DNA of 64,000 bases from Achatina immaculata (Eukaryota; Mollusca; Gastropoda; Stylommatophora; Achatinidae). Positions 36,970 to 48,400 of this stretch are shown here, piece by piece (positions within the stretch are counted from its first letter, which is position 1; each line of letters begins with the position of its first letter). The position numbers and the translations under genes are program-made. The notes below the pieces were generated by a model. That model was given only the letters and a program-made list of their open reading frames with translations. It did not search any database and had not been told where the DNA came from. Location: contig CM019713.1 of assembly GCA_009760885.1 (NCBI GenBank), forward strand, positions 24,498,427 to 24,562,426, written 5' to 3'.

Positions 36970-37325
36970 TGTTAAAGAAAGGTATAGTATACTTGGTATA
37001 AAGTGGAATGAATTCAAGAACAACGCAGAGATCAGACAGATGAGCAAACAACAACCTGTCTCGTGGCTGATCAGAAAAAAGAAGATGGGCATATGTCGGT
37101 CATGTGATGAGAAGAAACAATCAGAGAAATCCCCAAACAAGCTATCAAATGGAATACAAAAGGGCGACCACGTGAAACTCTAAAGAGGACATTGTTAAGA
37201 GAAGCCAGTTTAGTGGGCATAACATCCCTTGATGAGATTGAAAAACTCGGCGAAGACAGGACAACTTGGCGAACTACCGTGCAAGCCCTATGCGACTTTT
37301 AACGGCACAGGAAGGATATAAGATG
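36970..37325 (+). mobile_element. LINE 3' fragment, RTE-like family, plus strand
   Basis: The plus strand reads [27 protein letters not shown], then a frameshift, [25 protein letters not shown] and ALCDF before AACGGCACAGGAAGGATATA and a TATAAGA tail. It is the same family as 12123-13046 but more diverged and frameshifted. Confidence 0.85.
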
Positions 37326-38360
37326 TAAGAAAAGAAAAGATAGCCTCAAATATTACATCACTGCCTGAACAATCTCACTGTCTTTCACGAGAATTAAGAT
37401 GTTTTTAGAGGCAGATAAATCTGAAGAATGGCTATTATTTATAATAAAATGCCAAACCCTATTAAAACAATTAGTAAAAGTCATCAGCTAAAAATATTGA
37501 AACAAATCGTGGGATTTCCAACAAATGATTATCTCTGGGCGTAAAGCAGAGATTTGAAATGCTGGCATATCTGTGACTTCGACAAACACAGTGACATGTC
37601 TATGACCTGGGCTGTTACTTAAAGAACATATGTTAAGAACTTCATCTTTTTTTTTCCATCAAAGGGAACTCATATAACTCCTGTTATAAAGTTCAAGATG
37701 GTAAATTCATCGTAGTGCACTCCCCATCCGATATCCAGCAGTTTCTTCAGGACGATATCAGCAGAGAACTTGTGGTTCCTAGCATCATGTAAATCCTATA
37801 TCGGCAAGAACTCCACCATGTTTTCTGTATCACTTTCAGACCTTTCTTATTTTTCTTTTCTGCTCCGTATCCGACACCAAACTCCACTGGTAAAAGTTAA
37901 TTTCAGCTTTCTTCAGCCGGCACACGCCCTGTGTAACTGAGAATCTTTATTTAATGAACGCAACATTAGGCCACACAGAGGCACAAGGGCATGGTTCTCT
38001 CGTTCCTGACAGACCACTGTGTTATCTCCCTTCGTTGTTGATTCTCCCTTTGTCGATGAGAGTGCAGCAGAATCTTTATTGATCTTGAGGTCACTCCAAG
38101 GTAGTACACTGACCTCTGCAGTAGAACGGAAGTTTTATTCAGTTGGGCAGTGTCTGGGGAAGGACAAAGCGTCCGTCAAAGATGCACCAAGATTGACAAG
38201 CCACGCCCCTTCCTTCCTATTAACGTATTTTAGGCACAGGAGACAGGAAGACTTTTAGTCCATTATGAACCTTATTTCAGTGTTAGTTTCACCCTTTTTT
38301 TTTCCTTTTTTTAAAATCCCAGCTGTGGTCATGATCTTCAACGACATAACTCCAGTCCTG
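37326..38360. other. No supported gene; short protein-like stretch
   Basis: The minus strand of about 37690-37790 reads ARNHKFSADIVLKKLLDIGW then GVHYDEFTILNFITG, with a stop just upstream. It looks protein-like, but I recognise no family and no splice context. Confidence 0.3.
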
Positions 38361-38485
<125 letters not shown>

Positions 38486-38570
38486 TCTTTATGTATTTAT
38501 TATTGTTTGTATTAGACTGAAAGTCTGCGATATAATGAAAGTTGAAAGATAAAGGTCAGAGTGTTAGGCT

Positions 38571-38796
38571 GGCCTGCTTGTCTGTCTGTCTATCTATCCG
38601 TTTGCCTGCCTGCCTGTTTATCCGTCTGCCTGCCTGTCTGTCTATCTATCCATCTGCCTGGCTGTCTGTCTATCCGTCTGCCTGCCTGTCTGTCTGTCTA
38701 TCCGTCTGCCTGTCTGTCTATCTATCCTTCTGCCTGTCTGTCTGTCTATCTATCCGTCTGCCTGTCTGTCTGTCTATCTATCCGTCTGCCTGCTCA
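38571..38796. repeat. CTGT/CTAT/CCGTCTGCCTG compound repeat
   Basis: Alternating (CTGT)n, (CTAT)n and CCGTCTGCCTG blocks with a 28-40-bp higher period. Confidence 0.92.
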
Positions 38797-39825
38797 CTTG
38801 TTCTCCACATGAAAAAAAAACCATAAATGTTCCTTTTTTTAACATTCATCTTCTCCATTATTTTTTTGTTATGCATCACATAGGATAAGTAATACTTTCC
38901 CACTCTTTTTTTCGATCTCTTTTGTCCCGTATGTTTTCCTATGATTAAGGTGTAAACCAAAACGGTACAACTGTTAGATAATTACGGTGTAAATAAAAAA
39001 AACTGTTAGATAATATAACACTTCTTACTTTTGTTTTGAACCCTAACACCTTGAACATAGACGTTCTATTTCCTCTTCTCTCCCAGAACTCGTTTATCTA
39101 ACCATCATCCTTCATAAAGTCAACCCACATCTTCATCTATGTATCCATCTCTTTTCTATTCTTCGAAACGCTTCTGCATCTTTCTCTATCCGCAGTTATT
39201 TCTGACTTATTTTGGCGCCCGACATTTTGTCCAGTTTTCAGCAAAACTTCTTCCATGATTCCTGTTCTGTTGCCGACCAACAGCATTGGCGGTCCAGACG
39301 CCAATGTACCAGAAATTCTGGCTAAATGGACTATTCCAGGTTCTGGCAGAAATTCTTCAGGACCTGCCCTCTTTTCATTCGCAGTTATATTTATCAATAG
39401 GCTGCTTTCTGATTCAAGATAACGCTAGCAGCTCCCTATCTGCGCATGTCTACCCCAGTGACCGCTAGCTGAACTTTCCTTGGGTACTGACCTTGCCTGC
39501 TAGGTTCAAGGTCCCTTGTCTCCTTGCACAGAAAAGAGGTGGTGGAGCGTCGGAGTGCCTTTTGTGTGGGTGTTTGTGCATTAGCTGTATATAGCTGCAG
39601 TATTTCAGAAGAGAAATTGTTTTTTATTCTTACAAAAAATACTTCATTATAAAATTGTTTTGCTTTTTTTTTTTAAGTACGAGAACACAATACACGAGAT
39701 CAAGTGAATGAAATTCTTGTATGGGCAAGACTCACTGTGTGGGCAAGATTAGGAATGGGGTTTAAAGTGCTAAAACAGAACATATTTTTTTTAGTAATGT
39801 GCAGGAAAATTATCGAAGCTGTTAC
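38797..39825. other. No gene seen
   Basis: AT-rich. The 86-codon ORF at 39137-39397 (-) has no recognisable domain. Confidence 0.5.
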
Positions 39826-40478
39826 ACTTTAGAATGCTGCAGTAATTTCATTACACACATGAATGCTGTAGTAACTCCATTAAGCACCTGAATGCTGTAG
39901 TAACTTCATTACGCACCCGAATTCTGTAGTAATATCTTTACCTATAAGAATGCTGTAGTAATATCTTTACCTACAAGGATGCTGTAGTAATATCTTTACC
40001 TACAAGAATGCTGTAGTAATATCTTTACCCACAAGAATGCTATAGTAGTATTTTTACTTACAAGAATGCTGTAGTAGTATCTTTACCCACAAGAATGCTG
40101 TAGTAATATCTTTACCCACAAGAATGCTGTAGTAATATCTTTACCCACAAGAATGTCGTACTAATATCTTTACCCACAAGAATGCTGTAGTAATATCTTT
40201 ACCCACAAGAATGTCGTAGTCTTTACCCACAAGAATGCTGTAGTAATATCTTTACCCACAAGAATGCTGTAGTAATATCTTTACCCGCAAGAATGCAGTA
40301 GTAATATCTTTACCCACAAGAATGCTGTGGTAATATCTTTACCCACAAGAATACTGTAGTAATATCTTTACCCACAAGAATGCTGTGGTAATATCTTTAC
40401 CCACAAGAATGCTGTAGTAATATCTTTACCCACAAGAATGCAGTAGTAATATCTTTACCCACAAGAATGCTGTGGTAG
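39826..40478. repeat. 29-bp minisatellite, about 22 copies
   Basis: The unit core AATGCTGTAGTAATATCTTT is followed by ACCCACAAG. The first four copies are diverged, and one copy lacks TAATAT. Confidence 0.96.
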
Positions 40479-40768
40479 TTTTATCACGAATGTGAGTCGC
40501 GTAGTTTTATTACGCACGTGAATCGTGTAGTTTTATCACGCATGTGAATATGAATGTAGCAAAATCTGACAAAGGGAGGCCATGACCTTGAAATAAAGTA
40601 ATACTTTCTGACAGTTCCTTTTTTCCTGCCTGATGCAGACTTCACCTTGAGTCAGGTGACTCATGATACATTTGCATACTTTTGACTTTTAGTTAATACA
40701 GAAGAACGTACTGAATAAACTGTGTTTCTATCACAGGTGGAGTTTTCAAAAATCTATACAAATTTTAG

Positions 40769-40880
40769 AAAAGCAGGGTGTCCCAAAAATAATATATGCG
40801 CTTTGGATATTTGTATCTCATTAACATTTTGTTCCTCAAAAGAACAGTATGTAACGGTCTTCAAGAACATTTCGGTATGT
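40769..40880 (+). mobile_element. Probable mariner-like terminal fragment
   Basis: GCAGGGTGTCCCAAAAATAA resembles the inverted-repeat ends (GGGTGTCCCAAAA) of mariner elements with DUF4817-type transposases. No transposase follows; only about 100 bp may belong. Confidence 0.4.
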
Positions 40881-41161
40881 CACGTGATTTACAAATAGCT
40901 CTATGTATGTGTGTTTTTATGTGGGGCACTATGTGTTGCCGAAATCAGACTTAATTTGGTTGATGCAGATAGGCCGTTTCAGCGTGAGTTAATGAACACA
41001 CGTTTTTAGCTATCGAGATGAGAGAAGCAAGACTGGAATGGAGGGTACTAAAAGGGTTAATGTTGATGTATGCCCGGCAAGGCACGGGAGACCCAGACTG
41101 AAAAGAAAGGGTTAACTTTGTTTTGTCAGAGTACAAGGGTGATTGTGGAAGCACAATAAGG

Positions 41162-41482
41162 ATGGATTACTGGATACATCAAAATGTATACGTGTTAGGA
41201 GTGTGGAGTAGATTATTGGATATATCAAAATGTGTATGTGTCAGGAGTGTGGAGTGGATTACTGGATACATCAAAATGTGTACGTGTGAGGAGTGTGGAG
41301 TGGATTACTGGATACATCAAAATGTGTACGTATGAGGAGTGTGGAGCGGTTACTGGATACATCAGTAGTGTACGTGTGAGGAGTGTGGAGTGGATTACTG
41401 GATACATCAATAGTGTACGTGTGAGGAGTGTGGAGTGGATTACTGGATACATCAATAGTGTACGTGTGAGGAGTGTGGAGAA
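41162..41482. repeat. 46-bp minisatellite, about 7 copies
   Basis: The unit core GGATTACTGGATACATCAAA is followed by ATGTGTACGTGTGAGGAGTG and TGGAGT. Confidence 0.95.
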
Positions 41483-42302
41483 AGAAAGCAGAGTGAGAGT
41501 AATTGTTGCGGAAAGTGAGTCTCATGAAATGTATTCATCCACGACTGCTTGCTGTCCACCCGCCCATCCACGACGGCTTGCTGTCCATCTGTCCATCAAT
41601 ATACTGGGATGGTTACCGACGTAGCCAGGGTTTCTCAACCCTGTTTATCTCCTAGTGGTCCACTTTTGTATATTAATCTTTATCCTTTTTCTTTCCATTG
41701 ACCTTGTTACTCTTATCACCTCTGTTTTTCTTTCATGTATTTAAAAAGAAATTAAAGAAGGGAAACAGACGAGAAAAATATACAGGTATGTCACGATCTC
41801 TCATGTCTGCTGAGCAGTTACTAAAGACTATGTCAACAAAACACCTTTTTTGGGGTGCTAGTTGGCTAAGTCGATAGTACGCTGTTCTCTCGTGGCTAGA
41901 CGGCTGCTCGTCCTACCGGAGTCCGTGTTCGAATCACAGGTAATTCTCTTGTGATTTTTCTTTCTCTCACGTCTCACTAAAGTGCTTTGTCTAAGATTTT
42001 TTCGAGGTTTAATCCTACAATATTTGTTCTCTTACTTTACCGTACCAAAACCTCGTAGTTTCCTATTTATAGAGAAAAATATACACACACACATACACAA
42101 AAGCGAACATGAATAATTGTAAAAAAAATAATTTTATGTATCATAAATTATCCTGTCAAGCTTTTAAAGACATTGACCTCACTGCGAATGAGTTGTGAAA
42201 AATTATCATTTTAAAAATAATATTAAAAGTTGTAAGATTATTCTGTTTATTTATCAAGGCATTACACTGAACTCTTCCCTGTTCAACTGACGCCATATCT
42301 GG
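41483..42302. other. No gene seen apart from the tRNA-like element
   Basis: A hAT-like end CAGGGTTTCTCAACCCTG lies at about 41622-41639. The remainder is AT-rich. Confidence 0.45.
41855..41945 (+). mobile_element. tRNA-derived SINE head or tRNA pseudogene
   Basis: TAGTTGGCTAAGTCGATAG (A-box-like) and GTTCGAATC (B box) are spaced about 55 nt apart. I could not fold a convincing acceptor stem, so this is not called a functional tRNA. Confidence 0.5.
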
Positions 42303-42392
42303 AATTGCTATCATTATAATAGATTTATGTAGTGTTTGTTATCATTATAATATATTTATGTAGTGTTTGTTATCATTATAATATATTTATGT
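42303..42392. repeat. 31-bp minisatellite, 3 copies
   Basis: The unit core TATCATTATAATATATTTAT is followed by GTAGTGTTTGT. Confidence 0.9.
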
Positions 42393-42440
42393 AGTCCTTC
42401 CGGTGAAGATCATCTGCAGTAGATCTCCATCTTGTTATGC

Positions 42441-42592
42441 TACTTATCTTGATGATGTACACAGCCAAGATTTATTTACTTCTTGTCTGGATGATGTACA
42501 CAGCCAAGATTTCTCTACTTCTTATCTTGATGATGTACACAGCCAAGATTTGTCTACTTCTTATTTTGATGATGTACACAGCCAAACTTGGT
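42441..42592. repeat. 39-bp minisatellite, 4 copies
   Basis: The unit core GATGATGTACACAGCCAAGA is followed by TTTGTCTACTTCTTATCTT. Confidence 0.93.
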
Positions 42593-42940
42593 TTATTCCT
42601 TGATAGTATCCACACGTCTGTACCGTTGTTCTTCTCTGGCACTTCCACGCTGGAGTTCTTTCTCAAGTATGCTTTAGTATAGACTTAATATGTTCTGGAC
42701 AATTTTGAATTTACCTGGTGCTGATGAAGATTTTTCTCAGAACTAAGTTAGATATATGCAGGTGAAACAGCATGAAAGACGAAATCGCTTAGCTACTTTG
42801 TTACTCAAACGCTTGGGAAACTGCTAGATTTTGAATGTAACCGCTAAATAAAATACAGCAGATCACTGTTTCCATAATCGGACACTTGGAGATTGCGAGA
42901 ATATCTACACAAACTGAACACTTCCTGTAATCCTACAGGA

Positions 42941-43148
42941 CAGTGTTTCCCAACCTTTTTTTTTTTTTTGATCATTCCCCACCTCAACTCCTCAAAGAGT
43001 GTGACCGACACCCCCCCCCCCCCCCCCCCGTGACCTAAGCATAATATTCAACGAAGTTCTGAAAATATAATAAAATCTAACACCCCTCCCCCCTCCAATA
43101 TTCAAATAGCTCCCCTGTAGGGCATTTGGCCAACGTTGGGAAACACTG
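42941..43148. mobile_element. hAT-like MITE, 208 bp
   Basis: The left end CAGTGTTTCCCAAC and right end GTTGGGAAACACTG are inverted complements. The flanking 8-mers CTACAGGA and CCGCAGGA match at 6 of 8 bases, as expected for an old hAT target duplication. There is no coding capacity. It contains an internal T-run and a C-run of about 19. Confidence 0.8.
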
Positions 43149-43394
43149 CCGCAGGAAGTGAAGAGTCCAACCTGGCCTAAGAAAACTACACGGATGGAAA
43201 AATATATAGCACACATGAGGAACTTCTGCTGATAATGAGATTTATGAGGGCAGCCAAAGTCTTTGTTTAGATGGCTGAGTATATGAGACTGAACACAGTA
43301 AAAAATGTATCAGGAAAAGATACATGGAATGTTATAGTGATGCTATCTACAGATACGCACATTTCTTCTTCCAAAACCATTATGATCAATGTGC

Positions 43395-43870
43395 GAAAGT
43401 TCATCATCATCATGTGACATGTCTGGAGACGTCGGCGACCATTGTCTCTCCACAGTTTCCAATCTTTCATATTACTCATCAGTTCTGTTGTGTCTCTCCC
43501 ACGCCATTTTGTCAAGCCATCTAATATCTTCTCTCTTGGTCTTCCTCTTCCTTTCCTGCCTCCAATTTTCCCTGTTGTGATGATATTTTCGAGCCATCCT
43601 CTTCTCATTATACGGCTGATAAACCTTGAGTGTATGCCCCGTAGTGTTTATTAAGGTTCATTTCTTATCAGCTTTCCTTGAGTATTCCTTATTTGTTATT
43701 TTGGCTGTCCGTGGTATTCTTAACATTCTTCCTAGGAGCCACATTTCAGTTGTCTCTAATGCTCTCCTTGTTTTTGTTAGTGATTCGCTCCCATGTAGTA
43801 GTACACTCTCGAAATAACATTTCATGATTCTTTTCCTAGTATCTATTGACAAAGAAGTTAGATAAAGCAT
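43395..43870 (-). mobile_element. LINE 3' fragment, (GAT)n-tailed family, minus strand
   Basis: The minus strand reads LHGSESLTKTRRALETTEMW, MLRIPRTAKITNKE, then (frameshifted) MRRGWLENIITTGKIGGRKG and RGRPREKILDGLTKWRGRDT, ending at an (ATG)n tract. It is related to 21380-22690 and 6957-7190. Confidence 0.85.
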
Positions 43871-44118
43871 AGACGTCGCTCTCAAGACAGATAACAGTAG
43901 GACATATATCTCAATGACAGACAATCTATAGATAACACAAATATCCACAGTCCATATACAGACAGTCTGAGACTAGATATAGCAAAGAAGTCAACTCAAG
44001 GACAGACAGTACAAGGGAATACAAAGAGAGACAATCCAAGAATATGCAGCACAGTCTGAAGTCGAACAGTAGAGAAAGAGACACAATCCAAGAATATGCA
44101 GCACAATCTGAAGTCGGA

Positions 44119-44122
<4 letters not shown>

Positions 44123-44182
<60 letters not shown>
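44123..44182. repeat. (GA)n microsatellite
   Basis: About 30 perfect GA units, flanked by related copies of AATATGCAGCACAATCTGAA-GTCGGA on both sides. Confidence 0.95.
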
Positions 44183-44184
<2 letters not shown>

Positions 44185-44448
44185 TCCAATAATATGCAGC
44201 ACAATGTGAAGTCGGACGGTAGAGAGAAAAACAATTCAAGAACATACAGTAAAAATATCCACGTTAAAAGATGTAAACAAGCAACGTTCTGGATTTCAGC
44301 AATAATTCCTAAGTCTGTCGTAACAGCTGTCCAGAGAAAAAGGTTGGTAATTGTTAGAGCATGTTGTAGAAATGGTCGGCGCCTCTTTTTTCTTTTGGCA
44401 TTAATTTTTCTGATGTTGACATTGCTGGTCAGACACGGGGACACACAT

Positions 44449-44449
<1 letters not shown>

Positions 44450-44495
<46 letters not shown>

Positions 44496-44745
44496 AGATA
44501 AGAGAGAGATAGAAAAGAGAGATAAGAGAAAGAGAGAAGAAAGAGGGAGAGAAGTGAGAGAGAAAAGAGAAGAGAGAGAGAAATGAGAGATAAAAGAGTG
44601 AGAGAGAAAAGAGATTGATCTTTATTTCAAATAGAGATATAAGATATCTATTATTTCAAATAGAGAGATAAGAGAGAGAAAGAGAGAAAAGAGAGATAAG
44701 AGAGAGAAAGAGAGAAAAGAGAGATAAGAGAGAGAGAGAGAGAAA
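44450..44745. repeat. CA/GA-rich tract
   Basis: A short (CA)n run followed by about 280 bp of GA-rich sequence with GAGATAAGAGAGA units. Confidence 0.93.
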
Positions 44746-44877
44746 TGAAGAAAAGCTGTTAAATAAAGACTGACTGACTTGATAAAGAGAAAGAAAAACA
44801 GTGACGGTGCCAGACAAGGTCTTGCAGCTCCACAGAACGAACATTTAATTTTTTGCAATTAATTGTGTAATATATTT

Positions 44878-44883
44878 TTTATT
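44878..44883 (-). promoter_or_regulatory. Candidate poly(A) signal of the SLC6 gene
   Basis: AATAAA on the minus strand, about 250 bases past the stop codon, is the first canonical hexamer I see downstream. AT-rich sequence surrounds it, so it could be chance. Another lies near 44622. Confidence 0.3.
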
Positions 44884-45130
44884 TTTGACAAACGGACATA
44901 ATTTTGTTTACAGGAAAATGACTCGCTGAAATGGAAAAAATTATGAATTACTTGGTGGGATTAGGAAATCCGTAGCGGGTTATCTTTGTTAATTTCCTGG
45001 ATTAATTCCCTTTGAAAGTCTGCTCCACAAATTCACCACCAGAACCTACAACGAACGTGTTTGAACAGGGTAGAGTTCAATACAAAATAAACCGCACAGC
45101 TTTCGGATTTGTTTTTAAACTTTGAGACAA

Positions 45131-45403
45131 CTAAAACCTTGTGGCAAAGACATCTGTAAAATCTCCGGGGAGGATGCCATTTTTATCAGTTTTGTCGCTA
45201 ACGACCGCATATTCGTCCGCAAAAACCGGGTTTTCATAGACTTGCTTATCGATATTATCATCGTTTTTCTTCCCAACTATGATTTCGTAGTCTCCGTTCG
45301 GGAGTTTGATTATCGAGAGGTCATCGCTGTTTTCTTCATTCTCTGCCAGCCCTTTCTGTCCTAGTTTCCTTCTGTCCGTCCATTCTTTCTTCGCTTGCAT
45401 CAT
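45131..45403 (-). CDS. SLC6 terminal exon: cytoplasmic C-terminal tail and stop
   Basis: A 273-nt exon of 90 codons and TAG, with acceptor TTTCACAG. It begins [20 protein letters not shown], the W-containing post-TM12 region usual in SLC6 tails. An acidic, hydrophilic tail follows, containing [16 protein letters not shown] and [14 protein letters not shown] and ending [10 protein letters not shown]. The last three residues T-R-F fit a class I PDZ-ligand pattern (S/T-x-hydrophobic), which is suggestive only. The exon joins the previous one in phase 0. Tail residues are poorly conserved in this family, so the call rests on splicing, frame and position. Confidence 0.82.
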   Translation of the reverse strand: MMQAKKEWTDRRKLGQKGLAENEENSDDLSIIKLPNGDYEIIVGKKNDDNIDKQVYENPVFADEYAVVSDKTDKNGILPGDFTDVFATRF

Positions 45404-48400
45404 CTGTGAAATAATTTTTTTTACAACTGTCACGTGACCAAGATCAAGAAAAAAACATAACCGGACTGTTTCTATTAACAAAAATCTTAACTGTTACATA
45501 TTGATTTAACAATCATTATACGAGCAACTTTCTTGCAATCGTTCATGCAACTGTGTACGACATGCCAGAGTTTCTTGCATGGTGAGTTGTGAGGTATACA
45601 CATCACATGTTGTAAGAAACTATACATGCATTATACTTCCCTGTAATATGGCGTTGAAATATATCAGTCCATGTCACAAAACTTCACACCAAATAAACCA
45701 CACCATACCATCCTCAACCGTACAATTCCATATCATACAGACCACATAATACCATACCATACCATAGCATGCCATACCATACCGTGCCATGCCATACACT
45801 ACATGCTATACCATAACATACAATGCCCCATACTATACCATACTATGACATACAATAACACACCACACCACTCCACTCCAGTCCACTATAAAACGTCAAA
45901 TCACGTTCCACTAAACCACACTCCGTCACTCTCACACACACATTAACCCACACTGTTCTTGTCTTCCTCAAGTCCAGGAGAACCCAGGAACCCACTTCTA
46001 CAGCTGGGCCTGTGTGGGTTAACTGGGACGCTTGTGACCGAAATCAGTAACATGTCATACCATACCCCGGGATACTGTAGCATTGCTATAACATGCCATA
46101 GCATTACGTGCCGTACTGTATTATAACACTATATCAAACTATACATTGCTGTCACTATACTACGTGCCGTACTGTATTATACACTGTATCAAACTATACG
46201 TTGCTGTCACTATACTACAATGTTCTGTAGCACATTCTGCTATAAAGTGGCAACATCCTAATTACACAAATTGAAGTACGTTATGTTTACTTATCATAGC
46301 TACTATCATGGCGACTCTTCTGATATTCTATTTTGGGCTCATAAAAGAGAGAAAAACTGTTTTTATGAAAAAAAAAATATCATAGCCATGCTGACCGTGA
46401 TGGTCACGTGGTACATACCTCCCACAGGCCGTGCTTGCAGGCGTAGTAGAAGAAGCATATGGGCACCCACATCAAGCAGAAGATGACTATCAGGTAGTAG
46501 ATAAGTCCTGACCAAGCCGGGTCAAAGTCTTCCATTTGGTAGGCCTTAAATACCACGACAGCCTGTTCAGATGTGAATAGCAACAGAAAAGAATGAGTAT
46601 TTTACACACACACACGTGCACGCACACACACACACACGCACGCACGCACACATACGCACAGGCCAGAGAGTGAAGGGCGAAACGCATGGCCTGCAGACTG
46701 CATGTGGCCTTCCAGCAATTTATAACAGCCATATATAAACGCCGTCAGCGCTGTGGAGTTAGTACAGCGAGTTCTCACAGTTTATATAACTTATACTCGG
46801 GAGGTGTCATAAGACCGAATTATTAGTCCTTTGCTTCTGCACTTGCTTGTAGTTATATTTGTTCATGTATTTCATTAACCTGTTCTGTGTGACTTATCTG
46901 TCACTTTTCTTAAGGTTTGTCTCATGGTCTGAAAAAAAATGTATCGTTCGTTATCTCCAGCTTCGCATCATTATCATCATCACAGTCACCATCATTATCA
47001 TTATCATCATTATCATCATCATAATGACGGCAATAAGCCCATAAGACCACCACCTAAACATATTTAAATCTTCACTTTGTGCTTACTATATGATTTTACT
47101 TCTGCACGTTGGAGTCCTCCCTGAAAGGTTAGTCTTCATGTGTCTCCAGAGTTCTGCCTGAAAGGTTAGTCTTCATGTGTCTCCAGAGTTCTCCCTGAAA
47201 GGTTAGTCTTCATGTGTCTCCAGAGTTCTGCCTGAAAGGTTAGTCTTCATGTGTCTCCAGAGTTCTGCCTGAAAGATTAGTCCCCATGTGTCTCCAGAAT
47301 TCTCCCTGAAAGGTTTGTCTCCATGTGTCTCCAGAGTTCTGCCTGAAAGATTAGTCTCCATGTGTCTCCAGAGTTCTCCCTGAAAGGTTTGTCTCCATGT
47401 GTCTCTAGAGTTCTGCCTGAAAGGTTTGTCTCCATGTGACTTCAGAGTTCTGCCTGAAAGGTTTGTCTCCATGTGTCTCCAGATCTGCTTTGATTTTTTT
47501 TTCTCCAAGTTCAGTCTAGTCATTTTTTTTTTCATTTTCTCTTATACGGGATATGACAAATCAGCCTCTACCTTGCTTCTTTATGTCAATGTTTCTGTCA
47601 TTCATTTGTACAAGCTCTTTGAGTTTGAAATCCTTCTTAAATTATTCCCGACATTTTATCTGAGTACTTTGTTTTCGAAGCCAGCCTCCCGTTGTCCCAC
47701 CACTCTTCACCTTGCTTTCAAAGCCAGCATCCCGTTGTCCCACCACTCTTCACCTTGCTTTAAAGCCAGCGTCCCGTTGTCCCACCACTCTTCACCTTGC
47801 TTTCAAAACCAGCGTCCCATTGTCCCACCACTCTTCACCTTGCTTTCAAAGCCAGCGTCCCGTTGTCCACCACTCTTCACTTTGCTTTCAAAGCCAGCGT
47901 CCCATTGTCCCACTACTCTTCACGAAACACCAGAAACTCTTACCAGCAGCAGAAGAGGGCCGATGACTCGCCATGTCATGTTGAAGTATATAAAAGGACT
48001 GAAGCCGGTCATGGCCTTGACATCTGCAGCAAACTTGGAGTATCCTGCCATAGAGAGGATACACGATATATAAACTTGAAAACATGATATATGTGCAGTT
48101 ATTACTGATTGTGAAATCTCTTACCTGGGAAGATTTTAAAAACTGTTCGTGAAAAAAGTAGATTTAAAAAAGAAAAGAACAAACATTGTTTTGTTACATG
48201 TAGCTGAGGCATATAGAGGATATGGTGTTAGTGCACATATTTTTCTTGAAGAAACTCAGCAGCCTATTTCTTAGAAGCACCAGGGATGAGGTGGGAAAAC
48301 TGTCTTGGCTATGCCTTGCTCCCTGATTCTCACGGTGAACTATGCTGTAAGATAAGGCAAGGTATGAGATGCGAACCAGCGTCATTGCACACAGTCAAAC

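Noticed and set aside
41855..41945. Functional tRNA gene
   Set aside because: A- and B-box-like motifs are present, but I could not pair an acceptor stem, and similar heads at 48420-48662 and 7380-7590 belong to SINEs.
45131..45481. Alternative start of a separate small gene at 45481
   Set aside because: The segment 45404-45481 is intron with a good acceptor at its end. The downstream frame continues the SLC6 tail.
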